DNA of 64,000 bases from Acidovorax sp. sic0104 (GCF_019219095.1 NZ_JAHUWH010000007.1:230760-294759); one strand, 5' to 3'; shown: positions 35,425 through 43,715, numbered from the stretch's first letter. Notes: generated by a model from the letters alone, not told the origin. Numbers and translations are program-made.

Positions 35425-35766
35425 ATGCCAACAAAAACCACAGGCGCTGAGTTCAAGCGCTTCTATGAAGACAGCCAGTTTTGGCCAGAAGACACCGACA
35501 CATACCACGAAGAAGAAACGGTGTTGGTCAATGGTGAGGATCACGGCGATAAAGGGTACGAGAACATCCCTGACGATGCGGTTGTGATCTTGAACCATGG
35601 GATTGTCTTCAATGCCCAAGTGGGAAGCGATGAACCGAGCTTTGAAACTTACTTTAAGCGCTGGCGCAAGCTGCAAACCACCACGAGCATCATCGTCGAG
35701 TGCGACTTGACCAAGCGCGATGCTGTCGTTGCAGCAATCCGGGCCGCAGGTGGGCGCGTAGCCTGA
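35425..35766 (+). CDS. Small acidic hypothetical protein
   Basis: A 113-residue acidic protein preceded by AAGGAAAGACGGAG. It has a strand-rich centre (DDAVVILNHGIVFNA) and a C-terminal alpha/beta segment. No family was recognised. Confidence 0.65.
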   Translation: MPTKTTGAEFKRFYEDSQFWPEDTDTYHEEETVLVNGEDHGDKGYENIPDDAVVILNHGIVFNAQVGSDEPSFETYFKRWRKLQTTTSIIVECDLTKRDAVVAAIRAAGGRVA

Positions 35767-35783
35767 GAACCAGAGGAAAGTAT

Positions 35784-35891
35784 TTGGGGACTGTTGGACG
35801 GGCTGACGGCCATGTGCCTGACAACTTTGTGCGCCGTGTAGAGCATGGGCCTGATCCACGACGACGCACCGCCACCCCGGCAATTATCTAA
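35784..35891 (+). CDS. Possible 35-residue basic peptide
   Basis: A GAGGAAAG site precedes TTG 35784 and an open frame that fills the gap to the next gene. The cluster's ribosome binding site style supports it, but the start codon is rare, so this is tentative. Confidence 0.3.
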   Translation: MGTVGRADGHVPDNFVRRVEHGPDPRRRTATPAII

Positions 35892-35903
35892 AAGGAAAGC
35901 AGC

Positions 35904-36233
35904 ATGGAATCCCCAGCCCAAGGGCCCATTGAAGCGCTTCTTGCAAAAGTGAGTGGGAACGCCCCTCGCCGTATCCAGCACGAGACCTTCGAAGGCCCAT
36001 CCAGTGAAGCACAACGACAACTGAATGCTTGGTTGGCTAGAAATCAGGACGCACGAGTCATCAATGTTGAGACTCTCAAGTTGTACAGATCCGCTTCGAT
36101 ATTTTCTCCGAAACCAGCCGGAATGAGGTGGGCCTGCGGGTTTGGTACGAATTGGGCGCTGAAGGTAAGAACGCATCATGACCTCGCACGCCATACCGAA
36201 AACTGCACCGTCTACCAAAGTCGCTACCCCTGA
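35904..36233 (+). CDS. Hypothetical protein
   Basis: A 109-residue protein preceded by AAAGGAAAGC. The segment SEAQRQLNAWLARNQDARVINVETL parallels the QHRQAFSAWLASRSDVKTFEVGGL segment of the YggL-like protein downstream, so the two may be related. Function is unknown. Confidence 0.65.
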   Translation: MESPAQGPIEALLAKVSGNAPRRIQHETFEGPSSEAQRQLNAWLARNQDARVINVETLKLYRSASIFSPKPAGMRWACGFGTNWALKVRTHHDLARHTENCTVYQSRYP

Positions 36234-36285
36234 CGGGACGCGCCACCGCGCAATCGCGGACAACGCCAAACGGAGGAGCCCAGCC

Positions 36286-36633
36286 ATGAAGTATCGCCCG
36301 CCTGCCAATCGCAACCGCAGTCGCCGACTGCGCAAGAAGCTGCGCATTGGTGAGTTCGCTGAGACGGGCTTCAACATCACAATCGAACACCACAAGGTTC
36401 TTTCTTCCGATGAGCAACGCGCATTTTTGTTGGCCTTTCTGGAGCAACTGGTCGAGCCGCTTGGCCTTGCCTTTGGCGGCGGTGCCAACGTCGGCTTTGT
36501 TTCACGGATGGAGCGAGGCTCGGCCTCTCAACAGCACAGGCAAGCATTCTCAGCGTGGCTCGCATCCAGATCGGATGTGAAGACGTTCGAGGTGGGAGGG
36601 CTTGTGGACGCCTGGCACGGTCACCGTCAGTGA
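36286..36633 (+). CDS. YggL-family (DUF469) protein
   Basis: The 115-residue product carries the family hallmark RSRRLRKKLRIGEFAETGF near its N-terminus, the ..FLLAFLEQLVEPLGLAFGGG block and a C-terminal W..D-like tail. YggL is a small protein known to associate with the 50S ribosomal subunit. ATG 36286 follows GGAGG. A plasmid or island copy of YggL is unusual. It ends the run of small genes. Confidence 0.8.
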   Translation: MKYRPPANRNRSRRLRKKLRIGEFAETGFNITIEHHKVLSSDEQRAFLLAFLEQLVEPLGLAFGGGANVGFVSRMERGSASQQHRQAFSAWLASRSDVKTFEVGGLVDAWHGHRQ

Positions 36634-36728
36634 ACTGGCCCACTAAGCGCGGCCGAAGGCGCGACACGGGTCACAAATTGGGACGCGGGGATCGGGTGCC
36701 AATTCGCCGGCAACGAGGCGCAAATGTG

Positions 36729-36756
36729 TTGACGAGGTTTATATAAACTGTAAACT
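36729..36756 (+). promoter_or_regulatory. Promoter with GTTTATATAAAC operator, copy 1
   Basis: The -35 TTGACG and -10 TAAACT are 16 bp apart, and the 12-bp palindrome GTTTATATAAAC (36737-36748) fills the spacer. It resembles the KorA operator GTTTAGCTAAAC of IncP plasmids. It drives the 34-codon gene split by the IS66 transposon. Confidence 0.7.
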
Positions 36757-36775
36757 CACCATCCACATTGAGGGG

Positions 36776-36812
36776 ATGAAGATGATGTTTCCAGTAGCCG
36801 CGCTCTTTTTCG
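36776..36812 (+). pseudogene. 5' part of a small membrane-peptide gene split by the transposon
   Basis: ATG 36776 follows GAGGGG and encodes a hydrophobic start (MKMMFPVAALFF) before the IS66 end. Removing the transposon and one target copy joins it in frame to 40887-40954, giving a 34-residue single-span membrane peptide ending at TGA 40954. Confidence 0.65.
36805..36812 (+). repeat. Target-site duplication, left copy
   Basis: CTTTTTCG directly precedes the left terminal repeat and is repeated exactly at 40879-40886. IS66 elements make 8-bp duplications. Confidence 0.92.
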
Positions 36813-36838
36813 GTAAGCGTCCGGCAATCCCATCTTGA
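36813..36838 (+). repeat. IS66 left terminal inverted repeat
   Basis: It begins GTAAGCGTCCGGC and continues ATCCCATCTTG. It matches the reverse complement of 40853-40878 at most positions. Confidence 0.92.
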
Positions 36839-36870
36839 GATAGACCCAGTGTCGAGGCATCGTGTGCACG

Positions 36871-37266
36871 ATGAACATCACGCACACTATGGCGAACGAC
36901 ACGATCGCCCAGCGCCCCAAGCGGCACTACTACTCCCCGGAACTTAAAGGCCAGATCGTGGCCGAATGCCAGGTCTCCGGCGCGTCAGTGGCCGGCGTAG
37001 CGCTTGCACACGGAATCAACGCCAACATCGTTCATCGCTGGATGCGCGAGCAAGCAGACTCCCTGTTGCCAGCGCCCCGGAATGAGTTCGTTGCGCTGAA
37101 TCTGCCTCCACCAGTTGAACAGCTCCCAGCAACCGAGACCAGCTCGCCGCCCGTGTCGCGTGCGATTCGCGTTGATGTTCGGCGCAGCGCCAGCGTAGTC
37201 ACCGTGAACTGGCCCCTGGAAGATGCAGCGTCATGTGCAGCGTGGCTGCGCGACTGGCTCCGATGA
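36871..37266 (+). CDS. tnpA: IS66 accessory protein TnpA
   Basis: The 131-residue product has an N-terminal helix-turn-helix of the transposase_8 type (YSPELKGQIVAECQ, ALAHGINANIVHRWMREQ). It is the first of the three IS66 proteins and needed for transposition in this family. ATG 36871 is chosen; GTG 36862 is possible. It overlaps tnpB by four bases. Confidence 0.9.
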   Translation: MNITHTMANDTIAQRPKRHYYSPELKGQIVAECQVSGASVAGVALAHGINANIVHRWMREQADSLLPAPRNEFVALNLPPPVEQLPATETSSPPVSRAIRVDVRRSASVVTVNWPLEDAASCAAWLRDWLR

Positions 37267-37595
37267 TCCGCATTGATGCGCTGTGGCTCTCCACCGAGCC
37301 GCTGGACATGCGAGCAGGCACCGAGACGGCGCTCGCCCGGGTAGTGGCTGTCTTTGGCGCAGCGCGCCCACACCACGCCTATCTGTTCGCCAATCGACGA
37401 GCCAACCGCATGAAGGTGCTGGTGCACGACGGCATCGGTGTCTGGCTGGCGGCCCGGCGCCTGAATAGCGGCAAGTTCGTCTGGCCGCGCGATGCCGCCA
37501 CCACCGCCACACTCAGCCGAACGCAGTTCGATGCGCTCGTGCTGGGCCTGCCCTGGAAGAACGTCGGCGAGGCTGGAGTCATCACTGTACTTTGA
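37263..37595 (+). CDS. tnpB: IS66 accessory protein TnpB
   Basis: The 110-residue product is the IS66 Orf2 type: WLSTEPLDMRAGTETALARVV, HHAYLFANRRANRMKVLVHD and GIGVWLAARRLNSGKFVWP are characteristic. The start is ATG 37263 in an ATGA overlap. Its exact biochemical role in the family is not settled. Confidence 0.93.
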   Translation: MIRIDALWLSTEPLDMRAGTETALARVVAVFGAARPHHAYLFANRRANRMKVLVHDGIGVWLAARRLNSGKFVWPRDAATTATLSRTQFDALVLGLPWKNVGEAGVITVL

Positions 37596-37647
37596 GTGCT
37601 CCGGTCGTTGGCCAGGCAATCAGCGCTTGCACCGATGCGCGAATGTG

Positions 37648-39222
37648 ATGTTAGCCGCATCATCTTCTCCCGTGATCACCGCAGACCACCTTGACACCCT
37701 GGAGCCGCAGCAGATGCGAGCGGCCCTGCTGTCGTTGATGGGTGAGCTGGCCGAGCGAGACGGCGTGATCGCACGCCAGGGCCAAGAGGCGGTCTTCAAG
37801 CAGGCGCAGATCGACAAGCTCACGCACGAGAACGCACTGCTCAAGCGCATGAAGTTCGCCGCACAGTCGGAGCGCTTCAGCGCCGAGCAGAAGAGCCTGC
37901 TCGATGAATCGCTGGATGAGGACCTGCAGGCGGTGGCCGATGAGATCGAGCAGGCCACGCCGCCAGTGGCAGGCCGCCAAGACAAGCAAGTCCCCAAACG
38001 CGCACCCCTGCCGGCCAACCTGTCGCGGCGCGAGATCCGCCACGAGCCCGAGTCCACCACCTGCGCCTGCGGTTGCCAGATGAAGCGCATCGGCGAGGAC
38101 GTGGCCGAGAAGCTGGACTACGCGCCCGGCGTGTTCACGGTGGAGCGCCACATCCGGGGCAAGTGGGCCTGTGCCCAGTGCGAGACGATTCACCAGGTGC
38201 CTGTCGATCCTCACATCATCGACAAAGGCATCCCTACCACTGGGCTACTGGCGCAAGTGCTGGTGGCCAAGTACGCCGACCACCTGCCGCTGTACCGCCA
38301 GGAAGCGATCTTCGGCCGCGCCGGCCTAGCCATCCCCCGCTCCACGCTGGCGCAATGGGTGGGCTCGTGTGGCGTGCAGTTGCAGCCACTGGTTGACGCC
38401 ATGAGGACAGAGCTGCTGCAGCGCCGCGTGCTGCATGCCGACGAGACGCCGGTGTCCATGCTCAAGCCGGGCAACGGCAAGGCGCACCGGGCGTACCTAT
38501 GGGCCTATGCCACGGGCGCCTTCGAGAACATCAAGGCGGTCGTCTACGACTTCTGCGAATCGCGCTCGGGCGAACACGCCCGGCGCTTCCTGGGCGACTG
38601 GAGAGGCAGCCTCACCTGTGACGACTTCAGCGGCTACAAGGCCTTGATCGCAAGTGGTGTGACCGAGGTCGGCTGCCTGGCGCACGCGCGGCGCAAGTTC
38701 TTCGATTTGCACGCGGCGAACCAAAGCCAGATCGCCGAGGTCGCGCTGCAGCAGTTCGCGCGGGTCTACGAGATCGAGCGTGAGGTCAAGGAGATTGCGA
38801 CCGATCAGCGCCAAACCATCCGGCAACAACAAACGAAGCCGCTGCTTGATGCCTTGCACCAGTGGATGGTGCTGCAACGCCAGAAGGTGCCGGAAGGCTC
38901 GGCAAGCGCCAAAGCGCTGGACTACAGCTTGCGGCGCTGGGAGGCTTTGACCCGGTTCGTCGATGACGGACAGCTGCCCGTGGACAACAACTGGATCGAG
39001 AACCAGATTCGGCCGATTGCCATTGGCCGCAACAACTGGCTCTTTGCGGGCAGCCTACGAGCTGGTCAGAGGGCAGCAGCCGTCATGACGCTCATCCAGT
39101 CAGCACGACTCAATGGGCATGATCCCTATGCGTATCTCAAGGACGTTTTGGCTCGCTTGCCGACGCAACGGGTTAGCCTGGTTCACGAGTTGCTACCGCA
39201 TCGTTGGTTCGCACCGAGCTGA
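37648..39222 (+). CDS. tnpC: IS66 transposase TnpC
   Basis: The 524-residue transposase has an N-terminal coiled region (about 25-75), a zinc-finger-like block (TTCACGCQMKRIGEDVAEKL), and the DDE catalytic domain with HADETPVSML, CDDFSGYKAL and VDNNWIENQIRP. The C-terminus ends SLVHELLPHRW, usual for the family. Length is normal, so the enzyme appears intact. Confidence 0.93.
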   Translation: MLAASSSPVITADHLDTLEPQQMRAALLSLMGELAERDGVIARQGQEAVFKQAQIDKLTHENALLKRMKFAAQSERFSAEQKSLLDESLDEDLQAVADEIEQATPPVAGRQDKQVPKRAPLPANLSRREIRHEPESTTCACGCQMKRIGEDVAEKLDYAPGVFTVERHIRGKWACAQCETIHQVPVDPHIIDKGIPTTGLLAQVLVAKYADHLPLYRQEAIFGRAGLAIPRSTLAQWVGSCGVQLQPLVDAMRTELLQRRVLHADETPVSMLKPGNGKAHRAYLWAYATGAFENIKAVVYDFCESRSGEHARRFLGDWRGSLTCDDFSGYKALIASGVTEVGCLAHARRKFFDLHAANQSQIAEVALQQFARVYEIEREVKEIATDQRQTIRQQQTKPLLDALHQWMVLQRQKVPEGSASAKALDYSLRRWEALTRFVDDGQLPVDNNWIENQIRPIAIGRNNWLFAGSLRAGQRAAAVMTLIQSARLNGHDPYAYLKDVLARLPTQRVSLVHELLPHRWFAPS

Positions 39223-39244
39223 ATGTCGTTATTTGAGGCTCCGC

Positions 39245-39664
39245 TCAGCGAACGGTTGGCCAGCTTGCCCCAGTGGCGCTGCGCAGCGATTCAAGTGCAC
39301 CGCAATCGCCAACGCATACCCCTCCCGCACAGGTACTGCGGATGGCACGCAGTTGCTTGCGCAGCGCCTGCAACTCGGCGATTCGCTGCTCTACCAAGCG
39401 CATTTGATCGTCTAGCAAGGCATTGACCTCGTCGCAGGACATGGCGGGGTCGTCCTGCAACTGCAGCAGAGCCCGGATATCGTCGTGCGACATGTCCAGC
39501 GAGCGGCACCGAACGATGAAGGCCAACCTGTCGACATGCTGTTGGCCATATTGCCGATAGTTGTTGGCGGCCCGCAGGGGCGCCTGCAGAAGGCCCTCTG
39601 CTTCATAAAAGCGCACCGCGGGAACGGAGCACCCTGCCAATGACGATAGTTCACCGATTTTCAT
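39245..39664 (-). CDS. MerR-family metal-responsive regulator (CadR/ZntR-like)
   Basis: The 139-residue product has the MerR N-terminal winged helix (MKIGELSSLAGCSVPAVRFYEAEGLL) and a C-terminal CAGGVCVGDC cysteine cluster, plus a cysteine in the MSCDEVNALL region, typical of Cd, Pb or Zn sensing members. It should twist and activate the divergent promoter at 39682-39712. It lies inside the transposon, which separates it from chromosomal control. Confidence 0.88.
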   Translation of the reverse strand: MKIGELSSLAGCSVPAVRFYEAEGLLQAPLRAANNYRQYGQQHVDRLAFIVRCRSLDMSHDDIRALLQLQDDPAMSCDEVNALLDDQMRLVEQRIAELQALRKQLRAIRSTCAGGVCVGDCGALESLRSATGASWPTVR

Positions 39665-39681
39665 ATTTGCCTACCTACCGC

Positions 39682-39712
39682 TTGACTCTACAGCTACTTG
39701 AGGGTTTCTAAT
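39682..39712 (+). promoter_or_regulatory. MerR-type promoter with 19-bp spacer
   Basis: TTGACT and TCTAAT are separated by 19 bp, the overlong spacing that MerR proteins correct. An imperfect dyad (ACTCTACAG..ACTTGAGGGT) fills the spacer. It drives the CDF gene. Confidence 0.85.
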
Positions 39713-39719
39713 ACGGGAC

Positions 39720-40820
39720 ATGAGTACATGTCAAAGCAGTAGCTGCTCGAGCAGTTGCAATTCGCAGACGGTCGACGAGGCCCCAAGCGCCATTGCTTCC
39801 GTGGAGAGCACATTTTCAGTTCCGGGAATGGACTGCCCCTCCGAGGAGAACCTCATTCGCATGGCGCTGGGTGGTCTGACCGGGGTTGGGCCGATGACCT
39901 TCGATCTGGCCCATCGGCAGCTCCGGGTGGTGCACTCGGGCGAGCCCGCCAGGATCGCCCAGAAGCTGACGCCCCTGAACTTGGGTGCGGTTCTGCTGAC
40001 AAGCGAGAGGCGCACCGAAGGCGGGCAGTGGAAGACGCGTTTCTCCGTGCCGAAGATGGATTGCCCGTCGGAGGAGAATCTCATTCGGATGGCGCTGGCC
40101 GATGCGTCGGCTGTTGCGGCACTGGACTTCGATCTGAAGGACCGTGTACTCACCGTGCAGCATGGGGGAAGTACGCAAGAGCTGCTGGGCCGTCTCATCC
40201 CTCTCAACCTCGGCGCGCAAGTGTTGGACAGCGTGCAAAGCGACGAGTCTACGGCCCCAGACGCAGAGGGGAATGCCTCTGAGGCTCGGACCTTAAAGCT
40301 GCTGCTCGCTATCAACGGTGCGATGTTTGTCTTTGAGTTGATCGTTGGCCTGATCGCCCAGTCCACAGGTCTCATAGCGGACTCGCTTGACATGTTCGCC
40401 GATGCGGCGGTCTACGGACTGGCGCTCTATGCGGTGGGCCGCGCCGCCGCCTTGAAGATGAAGGCAGCGCACATCGCTGGTTGGTTGCAAGTCGTGCTTG
40501 CGCTTGGCGCGCTTTTGGAGGTCGTTCGGCGGGCAGTTGTGGGAAGTGAGCCGGCGTCCATGCTCATGATGAGTATCGGGCTGGTCGCATTGATCGCCAA
40601 CGTCACCTGCCTGGTGCTGATCGCCAAGAAGCGGGATCGGGGCGCCCACATGACGGCAAGCTACATTTTTTCTGCGAATGATGTGATCGCAAACGCGGGG
40701 GTGATAGTCGCTGGTGTTTTGGTCGCTTGGACGGGCTCCTCGTACCCTGACCTCGTGATTGGCGCAGTCATTGCGCTGATAGTGCTCAGCGGTGCCCGGC
40801 GCATCCTGAACCTCCGATAG
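39720..40820 (+). CDS. CDF-type metal efflux transporter with two N-terminal MDCPSEEN domains
   Basis: The 366-residue product begins with a cysteine-rich tail (CQSSSCSSSC), followed by two copies of a metal-binding-like domain with MDCPSEENLIRMAL (37-50 and 113-126), then a cation diffusion facilitator membrane domain from about residue 200. The site S-LDMFAD in the second helix and SANDVIAN in a later helix match the CDF metal ligands. It should export Zn, Cd or Pb from the cytoplasm to the periplasm. It is shorter than average at the C-terminus and lacks the usual cytoplasmic tail domain. Confidence 0.85.
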   Translation: MSTCQSSSCSSSCNSQTVDEAPSAIASVESTFSVPGMDCPSEENLIRMALGGLTGVGPMTFDLAHRQLRVVHSGEPARIAQKLTPLNLGAVLLTSERRTEGGQWKTRFSVPKMDCPSEENLIRMALADASAVAALDFDLKDRVLTVQHGGSTQELLGRLIPLNLGAQVLDSVQSDESTAPDAEGNASEARTLKLLLAINGAMFVFELIVGLIAQSTGLIADSLDMFADAAVYGLALYAVGRAAALKMKAAHIAGWLQVVLALGALLEVVRRAVVGSEPASMLMMSIGLVALIANVTCLVLIAKKRDRGAHMTASYIFSANDVIANAGVIVAGVLVAWTGSSYPDLVIGAVIALIVLSGARRILNLR

Positions 40821-40852
40821 CCAATCTAGCGGCATCCCACACCGATGCCTAG

Positions 40853-40878
40853 CCAAGGTGGGATGGCCGGCCGCTTAC
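40853..40878 (-). repeat. IS66 right terminal inverted repeat
   Basis: It ends CCGGCCGCTTAC on the plus strand, the inverted partner of 36813-36838. Confidence 0.92.
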
Positions 40879-40886
40879 CTTTTTCG
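40879..40886 (+). repeat. Target-site duplication, right copy
   Basis: CTTTTTCG directly follows the right terminal repeat and matches 36805-36812. Confidence 0.92.
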
Positions 40887-40954
40887 TTGTTGCGGGCATG
40901 GCTTTTGATCGGGGCGCTGCAGGTATCTCGACCGCCTGTGTCGTCGTCGCGTGA
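40887..40954 (+). pseudogene. 3' part of the split membrane-peptide gene
   Basis: It continues the frame begun at 36776 (VVAGMAFDRGAAG..VVVA) to a TGA at 40952-40954. Together with the 5' part it would encode 34 residues with one membrane span. Confidence 0.65.
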
Positions 40955-41051
40955 CTCGCGGTGATCAGCGGGTCGAGCGATCGACGAGTTGATAGTCGCG
41001 ATCGCAAGTGATCGCGCAGTCGGTACCCGAGAATGAACCTGGAGTGAATGC

Positions 41052-41399
41052 ATGGACCTGAATGAGTTCGAACCGATCGAGCGCGCACCTCGCGATGGCA
41101 CGCCAGTCATATTGGCCTGTGAGGGTCATCCGGAATTTGGTTCACAGCTGATGGCATGGTCGGGTGCTAATCGCCGCTGGGAAGGGCACGCCTTTGCGTT
41201 GTTGAGAAAGGTGCCTTCCTGGTGGGATGGAAACGCAGCCTCAGCCTACTCACTTCAGGCGCGCGACATGAGCTGGGAAGTGGCAACGGCGGAGACTGAA
41301 GTTGCAACGAGGGTCATGGCCTGCAGATTAATGTCCTGTAGTGCAATCCAAGCGCGGTTGACCGTCGAACGTTTCCCGGCAAAGGCTGGGCAGGCTTGA
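41052..41399 (+). CDS. Hypothetical protein, DUF551-like start
   Basis: A 115-residue protein. The start FEPIERAPRDGTPVILAC resembles the short W.PI..AP.DG.. motif of phage DUF551-type proteins. CTGGAG precedes ATG 41052. The gene probably belonged to the unit driven from 36729 before the transposon landed. Confidence 0.6.
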   Translation: MDLNEFEPIERAPRDGTPVILACEGHPEFGSQLMAWSGANRRWEGHAFALLRKVPSWWDGNAASAYSLQARDMSWEVATAETEVATRVMACRLMSCSAIQARLTVERFPAKAGQA

Positions 41400-41410
41400 G
41401 GAATGCCCGC

Positions 41411-41803
41411 ATGAAGAACGACAGAATGGATGGTTTGGGAACTCAGCGCTCGGGGGCCCAGTCCGATATCCCGGTGGCGCCAGTCGCTTGGGTAGCCCTG
41501 TGCGCAGGCTTCGGCGCGGTGATCGCGTGCCTCTTGCAGTGGTGCCTGACTGCGGCCTCCAGCTCCGCTGGATCCCCAGCGGGCCTTGACACCCTCACCG
41601 GCACTATCCTGGCCGCGCCCGTGCCTCCTACCATGTACCAGGGACTTGGAGCCATCGGTGCGGGGGCGTCGCTCCTGTACGGAACGTCGGCCTCGATCTT
41701 CCAGTCGCGCAGCATTGAAGGACGGAGGGCGGTGATCGCTGTAGGGCTCACCCACTACGTCATGACGTTTGGCGTGACCGTGTTCCGGTTGGGCCTGGCC
41801 TAA
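41411..41803 (+). CDS. Small membrane protein
   Basis: A 130-residue protein with a hydrophobic segment at about 30-48 and others near residues 80 and 110. ATG 41411 follows TGAGGAAT. Function is unknown. Confidence 0.65.
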   Translation: MKNDRMDGLGTQRSGAQSDIPVAPVAWVALCAGFGAVIACLLQWCLTAASSSAGSPAGLDTLTGTILAAPVPPTMYQGLGAIGAGASLLYGTSASIFQSRSIEGRRAVIAVGLTHYVMTFGVTVFRLGLA

Positions 41804-41934
41804 GTTACGAAGCCCGCGAAATGGTATACCCGTAATTGATAAAGCATGTTGCTTTGATGCCGCCATCGTAGAGCTCGGTTAGTTCCCACCGTCCCCCCCG
41901 CAATGCAAGCTTTGTTTGCGAGAGCCCGACAATT

Positions 41935-42333
41935 ATGAGAATTTCACCCATCACCCTGGCTATTTCACTCGGCGCGATTCTTCTCGGCACTGCGTGCTCG
42001 TCATCGAGCACCGATCGTGCCAACGAGTTCAAAGTTGATAAAGTGAAAGCCATGGTGGCTGACGGGCTTAGTGATCCGGACAGCGCGAAATTCCGACGTT
42101 TGTTCATCTCGGAATTTGAAGAGGGAAAAGGGACCGCGACTGCCATACTTAGTTTGTGCGGCGAGGTGAACGCCAAGAACAAGATGGGCGGGTACGTTGG
42201 TTACCACAGGTTCGTTGCGGACGGGAAGGTAGCTTTCATAGATGAAAACCTAGACGAGAACAGTGTTGAGCAGAAGGCGTTTAATACACTATATTCTGCT
42301 AGTTGCAGCTCAAGCATTAAGGAAGTCGGGTGA
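41935..42333 (+). CDS. Small lipoprotein
   Basis: A 132-residue protein with a lipoprotein signal ending LLGTAC, so cysteine 21 would be lipid-modified. The mature part has LSDPDSAKFRR and YHRFVADG blocks, common in small periplasmic proteins of unknown function. The gene is somewhat AT-richer than its neighbours. Confidence 0.75.
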   Translation: MRISPITLAISLGAILLGTACSSSSTDRANEFKVDKVKAMVADGLSDPDSAKFRRLFISEFEEGKGTATAILSLCGEVNAKNKMGGYVGYHRFVADGKVAFIDENLDENSVEQKAFNTLYSASCSSSIKEVG

Positions 42334-42555
42334 CGGAGCCGAGCGATGTAAGGTAAACAGGAAGTTCTCCTTGAAAGAGAGATGCAGAGTTGGAGAGCTT
42401 CTCCTTCACATCGGCGCCGCGTAGGAACGATTCAATATCATGAACAACCGGATCTCCCTCCTAAATTGATTCGATGGTGGTGTCCTTTGCTACGCTTAGG
42501 TCTGGGCGTGGGCAGAACACGATAAGTAGAGCATTAAGATTATCTTATCCAGAAA

Positions 42556-43200
42556 ATGAAAGCCATAAAAGCAATATTATTACTTCCCCTTCTCGCGGCT
42601 TTGTCGCTCGCGGGTTGCTCGGAGAAGTCATCAACAGCGGCTGCTGATCCAGTCGGCGTCCGCGAAGCGGTTTCAAGCGCTGTCGGGGGCGGTAAGGCTC
42701 CGGTATTGCCAAAAATTGATACATCTACCCCAGATTTTGCCGTTAAATCATGGTGGGCATACCTTGATGAGCTGACGGCGTTCGAATATCGAAATTGTGT
42801 GAAGCTTGCTTCGGATACGAAAGAATTCGTGAACAACCGAAGCATGCTACTCGCTGGTGACCCCTTGAAGTCCAGGGAGGATCACTATACCTGCCGTGAT
42901 CTGAAGATCGACAGGCAGATAAAAAAGGTCCATATGGAAACCGAGACGCGCTCGGTTATTGAGGTGGTCATGCGCGATGCAGTTGGCCCGAGGCCCGATG
43001 AAGCCATTCCTGACTACGCGAAACGAGATGTGGAGCAGGGCTATCTGTACAAATATGTGCTTGTCAAAACTCCTGAGGGTTGGCGTATAGAGGACGTCCT
43101 GCAGTGGAATGAAACCAACGTTATTCTGAAGCGTGACCCTTGGAATAGAATCTACAAAGTCGAACCGAAGAGCTATTATTTCCATCTGCCATACCAATAA
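42556..43200 (+). CDS. Lipoprotein of unknown function
   Basis: A 214-residue protein with a lipoprotein signal and lipobox LAGC (cysteine about 21). The mature part has a helix-rich start and a strand-rich end (YKYVLVKTPEGWRIEDVLQWN), the pattern of a small NTF2-like or DUF3828-type fold. It is also AT-richer than average. Confidence 0.75.
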   Translation: MKAIKAILLLPLLAALSLAGCSEKSSTAAADPVGVREAVSSAVGGGKAPVLPKIDTSTPDFAVKSWWAYLDELTAFEYRNCVKLASDTKEFVNNRSMLLAGDPLKSREDHYTCRDLKIDRQIKKVHMETETRSVIEVVMRDAVGPRPDEAIPDYAKRDVEQGYLYKYVLVKTPEGWRIEDVLQWNETNVILKRDPWNRIYKVEPKSYYFHLPYQ

Positions 43201-43353
43201 CTCGCCTATCGAAATGCAAGCCGACATGGGCCTGCCATCGTGCGGGTGTGATGGCGAGTCGTTTTGCTCGGAGTCCGGCGTGGAGCGTCGCGGCGCTAAC
43301 CCGTTGATGTGAATGGGTCCACTCTGGAAAATTCAGTTTAAGGACGAGAAACT

Positions 43354-43578
43354 ATGGTGAAGTTGACCCAGGCGCAAACCCGCGTGATGAAGTGGCTCGG
43401 CAAAGGATGGGGCACCGAACCCGGCGCGGGAAGTGCTGTGATGGTGAACGGTACTCGAATCTGCAATACCGACACCATGATGGCACTTCAACGCGGAGGC
43501 CTTGTCGCTATGGATGCTGAGGGGCGGTGGACCGCCACGGAAAGCGGCAGGGCAATCACAGCCCAGCTCCGACTTTAG
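43354..43578 (+). CDS. Small winged-helix-like protein
   Basis: A 74-residue protein beginning MVKLTQAQTRVMKWL and ending in a helix, turn and wing pattern (MMALQRGGLVAMDAEGRWTATESGRAI). It resembles the proteins at 47749, 49284 and 54871. DNA binding is possible but not shown. Confidence 0.65.
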   Translation: MVKLTQAQTRVMKWLGKGWGTEPGAGSAVMVNGTRICNTDTMMALQRGGLVAMDAEGRWTATESGRAITAQLRL

Positions 43579-43687
43579 GGCCCTACCGGTGCCCGGATGG
43601 CGACGGAATAGCGCCAAGGGAACCAGTCGAGGTCGGTCGAAAAGATCCGCAGCAAGGCTCGCCCCGACCGCGCAAATTGCGGGGGTG

Positions 43688-43715
43688 TTGGCTCGGTTTA
43701 TATAAACGCTACCAT
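43688..43715 (+). promoter_or_regulatory. Promoter with GTTTATATAAAC operator, copy 2
   Basis: The -35 TTGGCT and -10 TACCAT are 16 bp apart, with the palindrome at 43696-43707 between them. It precedes the gene at 43766. Confidence 0.7.

Larger units (their letters stand above)
36813..40878 (+). mobile_element. IS66-family transposon with metal-resistance passengers
   Basis: This 4066-bp element has left end GTAAGCGTCCGGCAATCCCA and a right end that, read inward, is GTAAGCGGCCGGCCATCCCA; these match at 17 of the first 20 positions. CTTTTTCG flanks both ends. It contains the three IS66 genes plus a MerR-type regulator gene and a CDF transporter gene between the transposase gene and the right end. 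Ordinary IS66 elements are about 2.5 kb, so this is a passenger-carrying form. Intact ends, an exact duplication and open reading frames suggest recent and possibly still active movement. Confidence 0.93.

Noticed and set aside
39223..39245. Right end of the IS66 element directly after tnpC
   Set aside because: No inverted repeat is present there; the true right end with the target duplication is at 40878.
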